A stretch of 64,000 nucleotides of DNA from Actinomycetota bacterium (lineage in GTDB: Bacteria; Actinomycetota; Acidimicrobiia; Acidimicrobiales; JAMCPL01). The stretch lies in assembly GCA_023379675.1 (NCBI GenBank), contig JAMCPL010000016.1:1-64000 (forward strand), read 5' to 3'. Made by a program: the position numbers and the translations under genes. The notes under the pieces are model-generated. The model had not been told where the DNA came from. It searched no databases and saw only the letters and a list, made by a program, of their open reading frames with translations. This document shows positions 56,362 through 64,000 of this stretch, in pieces (position 1 is the stretch's first letter; the number at the start of each line of letters is the position of its first letter).

Positions 56362-56895
56362 ATGTATGAAGGCTATGGACATCTCGGTGAGATAGTGGTA
56401 TCCGAGGAGGCCATACGGAAGCGCACTTCCGAGCTGGCATCCGAACTGATAGCAGATTACGCCGGACGAGTTCCGCTGCTTGTCGGGGTATTGAAAGGTG
56501 CATTGATTTTTATGGGGGATCTGATCAGGGAATTGGATATCCCTCTGGAAATAGATATGATGGCGATCTCATCCTATGGTTCGGCCACCTCCACCAGCGG
56601 GGTGGTAAGAATCATTAAGGACCTGGACACGGATCTCACCGACCGGCATGTACTCATTGTGGAGGACATAGTGGACAGCGGGCTTACCCTTTCCTACCTG
56701 AAGCGTAGCCTGCTTGCTCGCAATCCTGCTAGCCTGGAAGTATGTGCATTGCTGGTGAAAGATGGCGTGCGGCGAGCAGATCAGGAGGTGCGCTACGCAG
56801 GTTTTCATATCCCTCCGCGTTTTGTAGTCGGGTACGGGTTGGATATGAATGAGCGCTACCGCAATCTCCGAGACATATACATTTACACTCCATAA
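56362..56895 (+). CDS. hpt: hypoxanthine-guanine phosphoribosyltransferase
   Basis: Purine salvage enzyme making IMP and GMP from PRPP. ATG 56362 has GGAGG upstream. The 177 residues contain VLKGALIFMGDLIREL, the flexible loop region ISSYGSATSTSG, the PRPP motif HVLIVEDIVDSGLTLSYL, and the C-terminal VVGYGLDMNERYRNL. It follows tilS, as usual. ftsH, which normally comes next in actinobacteria, is missing and folE follows instead. Confidence 0.95.
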   Translation: MYEGYGHLGEIVVSEEAIRKRTSELASELIADYAGRVPLLVGVLKGALIFMGDLIRELDIPLEIDMMAISSYGSATSTSGVVRIIKDLDTDLTDRHVLIVEDIVDSGLTLSYLKRSLLARNPASLEVCALLVKDGVRRADQEVRYAGFHIPPRFVVGYGLDMNERYRNLRDIYIYTP

Positions 56896-57039
56896 CCATC
56901 CGGTGAATGGAAATGGACAGGAACGGCGTAACCTCTATTTCGACTCGCAGCGCGGCACCCTGCAGAAGGGTTACCTGGTCCGGCTACCTGCTGAGCCTCT
57001 TAAGTGTCCTGATATGCAGTATGCAGCTGGTGTGCCGCA

Positions 57040-57615
57040 ATGAGCGTGGATATGGCTAGGGCCGAGAGTGCGGTCAGGGAGTTACTCCTTGCGATAGGGG
57101 AGGACCCTGATCGTGACGGGCTGCAGGCGACTCCCAGGAGGGTGGCTGTGATGTGCGAGGAAATATTTGCCGGCATCGGGCTGGACCCATCCCAGCACCT
57201 AATGGTGACTTTCGATGCCGCCCATGAGGAGATGGTCATGGTGAAGGACATCCCGTTTGCGTCGATGTGCGAACATCACTTGGTTCCGTTCCTTGGCAAG
57301 GTGCATGTTGCCTACATCCCTGGCAAGGAGGGGAGGATCACCGGGTTGTCCAAGCTGGCCAGACTCGTGGAAGGATACGCGCGCAGGCTTCAGGTGCAGG
57401 AGCGGATGACCACTCAGATAGCCGATGCCATGGAAGCGGTGCTGTCGCCACGGGGAGTGCTGGTGGTGGTGCAGGCGGAGCATCTTTGTATGGCCATGCG
57501 GGGTGTCAGGAAGCCGGGGACCACGACTGTCACGTCTGCGGTGAGAGGAGTGTTCCGGGATGATCCACGAACGCGCCTTGAAGCCATGTCTTTTGTGCAT
57601 GGATCCAATGGGTAG
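57040..57615 (+). CDS. folE: GTP cyclohydrolase I
   Basis: Opens GTP to dihydroneopterin triphosphate, the first step of folate synthesis. The 191 residues contain [19 protein letters not shown], the zinc and substrate site [20 protein letters not shown] with Cys and two His, [20 protein letters not shown], and [20 protein letters not shown] with the second zinc Cys. It lies between hpt and folP, so folate genes are split over the two divergent transcription units. Confidence 0.96.
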   Translation: MSVDMARAESAVRELLLAIGEDPDRDGLQATPRRVAVMCEEIFAGIGLDPSQHLMVTFDAAHEEMVMVKDIPFASMCEHHLVPFLGKVHVAYIPGKEGRITGLSKLARLVEGYARRLQVQERMTTQIADAMEAVLSPRGVLVVVQAEHLCMAMRGVRKPGTTTVTSAVRGVFRDDPRTRLEAMSFVHGSNG

Positions 57616-57726
57616 CGGCTCCGGTGGGCCCATACCGGAGTCTGATTGCCTACCCTCTGATATCCGGCTGTATGTTGGTTTGCTCTCCACGCACGTAAAC
57701 GTACCGGTACTTCCGGCATCACTGTA

Positions 57727-58572
57727 ATGGGTGCCGCAGAGCCTGCTAAGGTAAGTCCTGCAAGTGACCTGCCTTCCCGTTTGATAATGGGCATAATCAA
57801 TGTCACGCCCGATTCCTTCTTTCCCGACAGCAGGTATCCCGATCCTGCTGTAGCCATCGAAAGAGGCATGGAGATGATCGCCGAAGGAGCGGACATCCTT
57901 GACATTGGAGGAGAATCCACAAGACCAGGTGCTTCGCCAGTCGGCGAGCAGGAGGAGATGGCCAGAGTGTTGCCGGTTGTCCGTGAACTCGCCAAGTATG
58001 TCCGGGTTTCCATTGATACCCGCAAGCATGCCGTGGCACTTGAAGCAGTACAGGCCGGCGCATCCATCATCAATGATATTTCCGGTTCCCTCTATCCTGT
58101 GGCGGCGGATTATCATGTGGCGTGGATAGCTATGCATATGAAAGGTGACCCGCAGCATATGCAGGAATCCCCCACCTATGGAGACGTGGTGGCCGAAGTG
58201 GAAAGCTTTCTGCTGGATGTAGCATCCAAGGCCGTAGATGCGGGTGTGGAGGAGGTGTGGATAGATCCCGGGATCGGGTTCGGGAAAACCCTGGCGCACA
58301 ACGTGGAATTGCTCCGGACGCTTCCAAGGCTCGCGTCGCACGGCTTTCCTGTCCTTGCGGGAACCAGCCGCAAGAGTTTTCTTGGTGCTCTAGGTTCACG
58401 GCATGCAGGCGAAACACTGGATCCGCACCTGCGCCTTCCAGGTTCACTGGCCACCGCCATATGGTCCTTTATGGCAGGTGCGTCTGCGGTGAGGGTGCAT
58501 GACGTGCGCGCCACCAGAGAGGCGCTCATGCTGCTGGAGGCGATAGGAGAGCGTCCGCGGCTAAAACGGTAA
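57727..58572 (+). CDS. folP: dihydropteroate synthase
   Basis: Joins p-aminobenzoate to the pterin pyrophosphate. LIMGIINVTPDSFFPDSRYP is the first sulfonamide-region signature. Next come DILDIGGESTRPGASPVGEQ, SIDTRKHAVALEAVQAGASI and VWIDPGIGFGKTLAHNVELL, then LAGTSRKSFLGAL. The substrate-binding loops are intact. Start ATG 57727 lacks a clear ribosome binding site. It ends the plus-strand folate unit. In this family, sulfonamide resistance arises by changes near the first two loops. Confidence 0.95.
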   Translation: MGAAEPAKVSPASDLPSRLIMGIINVTPDSFFPDSRYPDPAVAIERGMEMIAEGADILDIGGESTRPGASPVGEQEEMARVLPVVRELAKYVRVSIDTRKHAVALEAVQAGASIINDISGSLYPVAADYHVAWIAMHMKGDPQHMQESPTYGDVVAEVESFLLDVASKAVDAGVEEVWIDPGIGFGKTLAHNVELLRTLPRLASHGFPVLAGTSRKSFLGALGSRHAGETLDPHLRLPGSLATAIWSFMAGASAVRVHDVRATREALMLLEAIGERPRLKR

Positions 58573-58617
58573 GATTGCAATGTCTTCAATTGCCGCTAAG
58601 CAGGTGTAGGTAGCTGT

Positions 58618-58647
58618 GGCCATGTTTTGTATGGCCATGTTTTGTAT
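58618..58647 (+). repeat. duplicated 15-bp sequence upstream of MNT-HEPN gene
   Basis: GGCCATGTTTTGTAT occurs twice in direct contact (58618-58632 and 58633-58647), ending 27 bp before the putative -10 box TAAGAT (58675-58680) of the next gene. It could be a regulator site pair or a simple duplication. Confidence 0.6.
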
Positions 58648-58686
58648 GGCTAATGCCTGCAGCGGCGCAGGTGGTAAGATATTTAT

Positions 58687-59490
58687 ATGTCCATTGCCTA
58701 CGAAGTGAGGTCAGATCATAAGGCGCTTTACAATGGACGGACGCTAAAAGAATGGATACCTGATATTGTCACCGCACTGGTAGCCGAGGTTGACCCCGTT
58801 CAGATATACGTATTCGGTTCTGTTGTCCGTGACGAAGACGGTCCTGACAGCGACTTGGATATTTTAGTCGTGTTCGACAGGATAGAGAACGATCAGCTAT
58901 GGTCCATGAAGAGCAAGGCAGGGGTGGCTACCGCCGGCTACGTTCCCCGCGATGTGCTTGTCACCGACTTGGCCCGCTTCGAGTTCAACAAGCAGAGACT
59001 CTGGCATATAGAACACGAGGTTGCGGAATCAGGTCAGCTGGTATACAGCCGTGAACCTCGGATACCAAAGGAGATGTACATGAATCCACCACCGGTAGAC
59101 AATGATGCAGATGCCGGCTATTGGCTGGAAAGAGCAAAGAGGGATTCAAAGGCAAGTAACCATCACCAAGTAAACGACCAACCTCTTGCACTCTACCTTG
59201 CCCAGCAGGCTGCTGAAAAGGCACTCAAGGCGCTGATAATCTCTGACGGGATAGGTTGCCCAAAGACTCATGACCTAAGCGAGTTGGCAAAGGCACTTCC
59301 TGCCGGCCATAGTGATCGTTTTAATACGGATCTTTTCAACTTGAAGAATCTCAATGATCTCACCAAATGGGAGGTTGAGGGACGTTACCCCGCCATAGTG
59401 GACAATTTCAGCGATGATGATGCAGAGCGACTGTTTGCCACATCTGGCCATATATTGGAAACAGTGGAAAGTATAATCGGCAAGAGCTAA
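58687..59490 (+). CDS. nucleotidyltransferase (MNT)-HEPN fusion protein
   Basis: A 267-residue fusion. Residues 22-125 are a minimal nucleotidyltransferase: IYVFGSVVRDEDGPDSDLDI has the GS...SDLD metal site (G44 S45, D56, D58). Residues 140-262 are a HEPN domain: YWLERAKRDSKASNHH, LALYLAQQAAEKALKALIIS, KTHDLSELAKALPAG and KWEVEGRYPAIVDN. MNT and HEPN are normally separate antitoxin and toxin. The RNase motif Rx4-6H of active HEPN toxins is not visible, so it may be non-toxic. TAAGAT lies 6 nt before the ATG, so the mRNA is probably leaderless. Confidence 0.85.
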   Translation: MSIAYEVRSDHKALYNGRTLKEWIPDIVTALVAEVDPVQIYVFGSVVRDEDGPDSDLDILVVFDRIENDQLWSMKSKAGVATAGYVPRDVLVTDLARFEFNKQRLWHIEHEVAESGQLVYSREPRIPKEMYMNPPPVDNDADAGYWLERAKRDSKASNHHQVNDQPLALYLAQQAAEKALKALIISDGIGCPKTHDLSELAKALPAGHSDRFNTDLFNLKNLNDLTKWEVEGRYPAIVDNFSDDDAERLFATSGHILETVESIIGKS

Positions 59491-59495
59491 GAGGC

Positions 59496-60392
59496 TCAGC
59501 GGACGCGAATTACCTGAGTGTTGCCGACGGAATCATGCCAGGCCCTCCACGATTTGCTCCAGAGGGGTGAAAGGGCATTCAGCACCCCCGGCAGGATAAA
59601 GGCCAGGAAGAGCACGACGAAGACAGCCCTGCGTACCAACGCCCTTGCAGCACCCGCCTGCCCGCCCGTAACGGCGTCGCGAGTGGCGATCCCGAGGGCC
59701 ATCTTGCCCACGGTCTGGCCACGTGTGCTACCGTCCATCAGCGCAAAGTATCCCAGCAAGATGACCAGTTCGAGCACGTAGACCTCCATAAGGTGCGTAT
59801 TGAACACCGGCAATCCATTCTTGCCCGTAGAGATCTTACCGGGTAGGACTACGCTCACGATCACGGAGCCAACAATGTTGATCAGGAGGATGTCCAGTAT
59901 GTACGCCAAGGCGCGCTTCCACCATGGAGCGCATGGACGGCCCAAGCAATCGACCGGCCCAGGATGCTGTAGCGCCTGACCGGGAAACTGGCCATATCCA
60001 CTGGCTCCATATGCGCCCGGCATGCCGGCACTTCCAGGATGTCCCCATCGAGGGGGAGCACTCTGGTACGGATTCTCCGGAAACATCCCATCCTGTGGCT
60101 GGCCGTTGCCATTCGAGGCATCTTGCGGGTAGCGGCTGCCATTTTGACGGGCCTGGCTGGAGGTTTCTCCGTACCGCTTGCCGTTCACACGACCATATGT
60201 ACGTACACCGGTATCATCACTGTCACTGTGTTGGCGGCTGGAATCCTCCGACCCGCCTACCTCCTCCGACCCGTAAAAAGGCGCCTTGCCGTAAGCAGGC
60301 TTGGGTAGGGTAGGTTCGGATTGGCTGGGTTCGGGTAAGGCCGACTCGGGCCGACTCGGGCCATGGTCATTCTCTTGCTCGTCATCTGCCAT
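59496..60392 (-). CDS. RDD-family membrane protein with long low-complexity N-terminus
   Basis: About 298 residues. The first 150 are hydrophilic and rich in Gly, Pro, Ser and Asp, unlikely to fold. The RDD domain follows: PWWKRALAYILDILLINIVG, LVILLGYFALMDGSTRGQTV, GKMALGIATRDAVTGG and WRAWHDSVGNTQVIRV, with three membrane helices. RDD proteins may transport small ions or solutes, but roles differ. ATG 60392 has AGGA about 9 nt upstream. It is convergent with the MNT-HEPN gene (stop codons 5 nt apart). Confidence 0.82.
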   Translation of the reverse strand: MADDEQENDHGPSRPESALPEPSQSEPTLPKPAYGKAPFYGSEEVGGSEDSSRQHSDSDDTGVRTYGRVNGKRYGETSSQARQNGSRYPQDASNGNGQPQDGMFPENPYQSAPPRWGHPGSAGMPGAYGASGYGQFPGQALQHPGPVDCLGRPCAPWWKRALAYILDILLINIVGSVIVSVVLPGKISTGKNGLPVFNTHLMEVYVLELVILLGYFALMDGSTRGQTVGKMALGIATRDAVTGGQAGAARALVRRAVFVVLFLAFILPGVLNALSPLWSKSWRAWHDSVGNTQVIRVR

Positions 60393-60458
60393 ATACATTC
60401 ATCCTAACATACCGCCCGGTGAATGTGGATCGGGCACGCAGTAAGGACTGGAAAGAAG

Positions 60459-60545
60459 AGTGGGAGTGGAGGGGGAAAGAATAGTGGGAGTGGAGGGGGA
60501 AAGAATAGTGGGAGTGGGAGTGGGTGGGAAAATGGGTAAGAGGGG
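60459..60545. repeat. G-rich tandem repeat (24-bp unit)
   Basis: Two identical 24-bp units AGTGGGAGTGGAGGGGGAAA-GAAT (60459-60482 and 60483-60506) continue into a partial third unit and further GGG runs. The plus strand is purine-rich with many GGG/GGGGG tracts, which could form a G-quadruplex. It lies between the divergent RDD and marP genes. Confidence 0.8.
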
Positions 60546-60633
60546 GAACAGTAAGGACTGGAGGGAGAGGGAGGGAATGGAAGCGAGAACGGGAAGCAGC
60601 CAGGGCGAGTAGCGTTGCCCCGGATTTTCGGTA

Positions 60634-61821
60634 ATGATATACATAGATATGACCTGGGTGGATCTTGTGATACTGGTACTGGTCGGGCTGGCCGCCGTGA
60701 GGGGGCTCAGGCTCGGCGCCGTCCAGCAGATTCTGTCGTTCGGCGGCTTCTGGCTGGGGCTGTTCCTGGGCGCCCTCATCGCGCCCTTTTTCGCGCATAC
60801 AGTCTCGTCATCGCTGGCCAAGGGGGTAATAGTAATCGTTGCCGTGCTGGGATCCGCCATCGTACTCGGTGGCCTGGGCAGGGTCGTGGGATCATTCTTC
60901 TCCACTGCGATCAGGCGCATCCATCTTGGAGGGGTGGACACAGTGCTCGGAGTGGGGGTGGCGGTAGTAGCCACTCTCCTCGCCTGCTGGCTGGTGGCAA
61001 GCTTCATGGTCAATTCCAGATGGCCCGCCCTGGACAGCGCCATAGGCGGTTCAAGGATAATCACCGCGATGGATCGGATACTGCCTGCGCCGCCGGCTCT
61101 ATTCTCCAAAGTGGAGAGCTTCCTCACTCAAGAGGGGTTCCCGGTTGCTTTTGCAGGTATCCCGCCACAAGTGTCCGGTAAGGTCACCCTGCCGGACAAT
61201 GTCCAGGTACGAGCCGCTCTCACTGCTGATGCATCGTCCACCGTAGAAATTGAAGGCCGTGCCTGCGGGCTCATACTGGAGGGAAGCGGGTTTGTGGTGG
61301 CACCAGGATACGTTGTCACCAATGCTCATGTGGTGGCAGGCGAGCGGAGCACATACATACTGGAAAACGGGCGTCAGTTTCCCGCCACCCCGGTGCTCTA
61401 CGATCCCAAGCTCGACATATCGGTGCTACGGGCCCCCACCTTCTCCAAGCCTCCTCTGAAGCTCGATCCACACCTGGTGCCGACCGGAACCCCAGGCGTG
61501 GTGATGGGCTACCCCGAAGACGGCCCGTTCACCTACGGAACTGCCGGCATAATGGCTTTATACGATGCAAGGGGGCTCGACATATACGGCAACGCCTACG
61601 TAACCAGGCAGATATACGGCCTCCGGGCCATCGTGCGACCTGGAAACTCGGGTGGCCCCCTCGCAGAGCCGGATGGCACAGTCATTGGCGTAGTGTTCGC
61701 CCGTTCCACCACCAATTCGCAGGTGGGCTATGCAATCGCATCACCAGCAGTGCTGGCTGAAGTGCATCCTGCGCTCCGCAGCACCACCAGGGTATCGACT
61801 ATGGAATGTTCCAGCGCCTGA
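60634..61821 (+). CDS. marP: MarP-type membrane-anchored serine protease
   Basis: Extracytoplasmic protease needed for acid and oxidative stress survival in mycobacteria. The 395 residues have four membrane helices in the first 125 residues (CvpA-like, WVDLVILVLVGLAAVRGLRL) followed by a chymotrypsin-type domain. The triad is His232 (VVTNAHVVAGE), Asp261 (KLDISVLRAP) and Ser339 (RPGNSGGPL). Cys211 and Cys392 correspond in place to the regulatory disulfide of M. tuberculosis MarP. Length and layout match the family. VKOR/DUF929 in this window could supply that disulfide. Confidence 0.93.
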   Translation: MIYIDMTWVDLVILVLVGLAAVRGLRLGAVQQILSFGGFWLGLFLGALIAPFFAHTVSSSLAKGVIVIVAVLGSAIVLGGLGRVVGSFFSTAIRRIHLGGVDTVLGVGVAVVATLLACWLVASFMVNSRWPALDSAIGGSRIITAMDRILPAPPALFSKVESFLTQEGFPVAFAGIPPQVSGKVTLPDNVQVRAALTADASSTVEIEGRACGLILEGSGFVVAPGYVVTNAHVVAGERSTYILENGRQFPATPVLYDPKLDISVLRAPTFSKPPLKLDPHLVPTGTPGVVMGYPEDGPFTYGTAGIMALYDARGLDIYGNAYVTRQIYGLRAIVRPGNSGGPLAEPDGTVIGVVFARSTTNSQVGYAIASPAVLAEVHPALRSTTRVSTMECSSA

Positions 61822-61973
61822 GCGACAGGGCCGGTGATGGCAAGGCAACTTGAAAACTGGGCAAGAGCCGGTAGCAGGAACATTTGGGTGGACGGGCAAG
61901 CGGTGTGGAGAGAGGATTACCGGCGGCGGAATATTCAGGAAAACACGACCAGGATAAGGATAAGGATAGGTAG

Positions 61974-63932
61974 ATGGCACTTCCCATAGAGGACTACGGC
62001 ATAATAGGAGATACTCACACTGTGGCCCTGGTGGGCAGGAACGGCTCGATAGACTGGCTCTGCCTGCCTAGATTCGATTCGGAGGCGTGCTTCGCAGCCC
62101 TGCTCGGCGACGACTCCAATGGCTGCTGGAAGATAGCACCGGTCGGCGGGGGCATGGCGACCCGCAGGCACTACATGGGGAACACTCTTGTACTGGTGAG
62201 CGAGTTCGACACCATTCAGGGTACCGCCAGAGTGATCGACACCATGCCCATAAGAGAGGAGCATCCGTGGGTCATCCGCGTCGTGGAAGGAGTCTCCGGT
62301 AAGGTCGATATGCGCATGGACCTTACCATCAGGTTTGGATACGGTAGCACCATTCCCTGGGTACACCGATCAGATGGCCTACTGGTGGCTGTTGCCGGCC
62401 CTGACACGCTGGCACTGTGGACACCGGTCGAGACAAGGGGCATCGACCGTTCCACCGTAGCTGAGTTCTCCATCTCCCAAGGTCAGCGGGTACCGTTCAC
62501 TCTCTCTTGGAGCCAGTCTCATCAGAATCCCCCGCGGCCCATAGATGCCTGGTACTCGATCGAGGATACCCGCACCTGCTGGGAGGAGTGGGTATCCCAC
62601 TGCACATTTGACGGGGAATGGGGAGAGGCCGTCGTACGGTCACTGATCACCCTGAAGGCGCTCACCTACGAGCCTACTGGCGGGATAGTGGCGGCAGCGA
62701 CCGCAGCGCTACCAGAGACCCTGGGGGGGATGCGCAACTGGGATTACCGGTACTGCTGGCTCAGGGATGCCACCCTCACCCTTGGGGCGCTGATGAGGAG
62801 CGGTTACCATGAAGAGGCGCTCGCATGGAGAGATTGGCTGCTGAGAGCCGTAGCCGGTGACCCCTCCGAACTTCAGATAATGTACGGTCCCGCCGGAGAG
62901 AGGCGGCTTGCCGAATGGGACGCTGACTGGCTGCCCGGCTACGAGGGCTCCAGGCCCGTACGGATCGGTAACGCCGCATCGGAGCAGTACCAGCTGGATG
63001 TATATGGCGAAGTGCTCTCCACGCTGTGCGAAGCGGCAAGGGTGGGAGATGTCCCGACACCTGCCACATGGGGATTGGCAAGCACGCTCATGGAGTTCCT
63101 CGAATCGAACTGGTCACGACCGGACGACGGGATATGGGAGGTACGCGGCCCGCAACGGCACTTTACCCATTCAAAGGTGATGGCGTGGGCAGGGGTGGAC
63201 AAGATAATCAAGATGGCGGAGGCTTTCCCCCCGGATGCCGTTACCGCGCCTGCACGGAACACGGGCACAAGAGGCATGTCCCGCGCGATCGGCAAAGGAG
63301 ATTCCAGGAACGGGCCTGGACCTCTGCCGATCGACAGATGGCGCCAGTTGCGCAGCAAGATCCACAAGGAAGTACTCGTTGCGGGTTACAACCCGAAAGT
63401 AGGTGCATTCACCCAGTTCTACGGATCTGATGCCCTTGACGCGAGCGTACTCATGATACCTATGGTCGGCTTCCTGCCCGCCACCGACGAGCGCATGATT
63501 TCCACCATTGAAGCCATCGAACGTGACCTGACCGAGGATGGGTACGTACTGCGTTATAGAGCTGAGGATGCCCACGACGTGGACGGCTTGAGCGGGCGGG
63601 AGGGGGCCTTCCTGGCGTGTTCGTTCTGGATGGCCGACTGCCTTGCGCTGATAGGCAGGGAATCCGATGCAAGGGCCCTCTTCGAGAAGTTGCTGGGGCT
63701 GAGAAACGATCTGGGGCTCCTGTCCGAGGAGTATGACATGGTGGCAAAGCGACTGGTGGGTAACTTCCCGCAGGCGTTCTCCCATGTGTCTCTCGTCAAT
63801 GCCGCATACAACCTGTCGGGGCATTCGATGGATACGAGTAGGTCGATACCACCCAGCCAACTCCTGCGCAAGGTCAGGCAAGGTTCCCGGCGGAAGAAGT
63901 CATCGCTGCACCGCCGCCACAGCATCTCGTAG
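61974..63932 (+). CDS. glycoside hydrolase family 15 (glucoamylase/trehalase type)
   Basis: A 652-residue enzyme of the GH15 family. The N-terminal beta domain begins IEDYGIIGDTHTVALVGRNG SIDWLCLPRFDS (given in two parts). The (alpha/alpha)6 barrel has GGMRNWDYRYCWLRDATLTL, a substrate-site motif, and GREGAFLACSFWMADCLAL with a candidate catalytic Glu. No signal peptide, so it is cytoplasmic. Actinobacterial members hydrolyse trehalose or glycogen-derived glucans. ATG 61974 follows AGGATAGG. A basic C-terminal tail (KVRQGSRRKKSSLHRRHS) is unusual. Confidence 0.92.
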   Translation: MALPIEDYGIIGDTHTVALVGRNGSIDWLCLPRFDSEACFAALLGDDSNGCWKIAPVGGGMATRRHYMGNTLVLVSEFDTIQGTARVIDTMPIREEHPWVIRVVEGVSGKVDMRMDLTIRFGYGSTIPWVHRSDGLLVAVAGPDTLALWTPVETRGIDRSTVAEFSISQGQRVPFTLSWSQSHQNPPRPIDAWYSIEDTRTCWEEWVSHCTFDGEWGEAVVRSLITLKALTYEPTGGIVAAATAALPETLGGMRNWDYRYCWLRDATLTLGALMRSGYHEEALAWRDWLLRAVAGDPSELQIMYGPAGERRLAEWDADWLPGYEGSRPVRIGNAASEQYQLDVYGEVLSTLCEAARVGDVPTPATWGLASTLMEFLESNWSRPDDGIWEVRGPQRHFTHSKVMAWAGVDKIIKMAEAFPPDAVTAPARNTGTRGMSRAIGKGDSRNGPGPLPIDRWRQLRSKIHKEVLVAGYNPKVGAFTQFYGSDALDASVLMIPMVGFLPATDERMISTIEAIERDLTEDGYVLRYRAEDAHDVDGLSGREGAFLACSFWMADCLALIGRESDARALFEKLLGLRNDLGLLSEEYDMVAKRLVGNFPQAFSHVSLVNAAYNLSGHSMDTSRSIPPSQLLRKVRQGSRRKKSSLHRRHSIS

Positions 63933-63971
63933 ACAACTGACTCAGAACCATATCACGATATAGAAAAGCCA

Positions 63972-63989
63972 CAATATATCGTGGCCTAT
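63972..63989 (+). terminator. possible terminator after the GH15 gene
   Basis: GCCAC-AATATATC-GTGGC forms a short stem 40 bp after the stop codon. It is AT-rich in the loop and has no long T-tract within the window, so this is a weak call. Confidence 0.35.
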
Positions 63990-64000
63990 ATTTACCTATA

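Overview
The window comes from an actinobacterial chromosome of intermediate GC. Marker genes are crgA beside a trpG/pabA glutaminase, a MarP-type periplasmic protease, a mycothiol-dependent-type enzyme, DUF3040, a LysM cell-division suppressor divergent from lexA, and the tilS-hpt-folE-folP / folB-folK-panC-panD-nadB-nadC-coaX-lysS cofactor block. Several genes appear to be read from leaderless mRNAs, with a -10 box 6-7 nt before the ATG, which is common in this phylum. An Acidimicrobiia-like member is my guess; no 16S gene is present to test it.

Layout. 1-1.5 kb: end of a CHAP-type secreted protein, a dispersed palindromic repeat and a fragment of a surface-protein gene. 1.4-3.5 kb: an unknown leaderless gene under a near-consensus promoter, followed by isocitrate dehydrogenase. 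3.6-12.4 kb, minus strand: tRNA-Phe, PHP phosphoesterase, purL, a decayed integrase beside tRNA-Arg(CCT), serA, pabA/trpG, crgA and a thiolase. 12.7-22.3 kb, plus strand: the most unusual part, a sugar ABC transport and sensing locus. It holds an ABC-ATPase fused to GAF domains and a histidine kinase, an OmpR-type regulator, two sugar-binding lipoproteins, two XylH/RbsC-type permeases and one single-domain ATPase. 22.4-25.2 kb: a mycothiol-type enzyme and a phosphohexomutase carrying an in-frame 15-bp tandem repeat. 25.6-30.3 kb: rho, rpmE, prfA and prmC. 30.3-37.4 kb: L,D-transpeptidase, glnD, a lipoprotein, lexA with two SOS boxes, the divergent LysM gene and DUF3040. 37.8-43 kb: rpsA, a membrane glycosyltransferase and an FAD oxidoreductase. 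43-46.2 kb: a VKOR/thioredoxin-fold pair for extracytoplasmic disulfides and an alpha/beta hydrolase. 46.2-55.2 kb, minus strand: a compact cofactor operon (folate, pantothenate/CoA, NAD) ending with lysS. 55.3-58.6 kb, plus strand: tilS, hpt, folE, folP. 58.7-63.9 kb: an MNT-HEPN fusion, an RDD membrane protein, MarP and a GH15 glucosidase.

The best candidate for an undescribed system is 12.7-22.3 kb. The transporter seems to have only one free-standing nucleotide-binding domain, and a second sugar-type one is covalently joined to the histidine kinase. The kinase could therefore sit on the permease as a transport subunit and report flux to the regulator encoded next to it. A tandem TTAACAG pair spaced 11 bp lies upstream of the first binding-protein gene and is a plausible target for that regulator.
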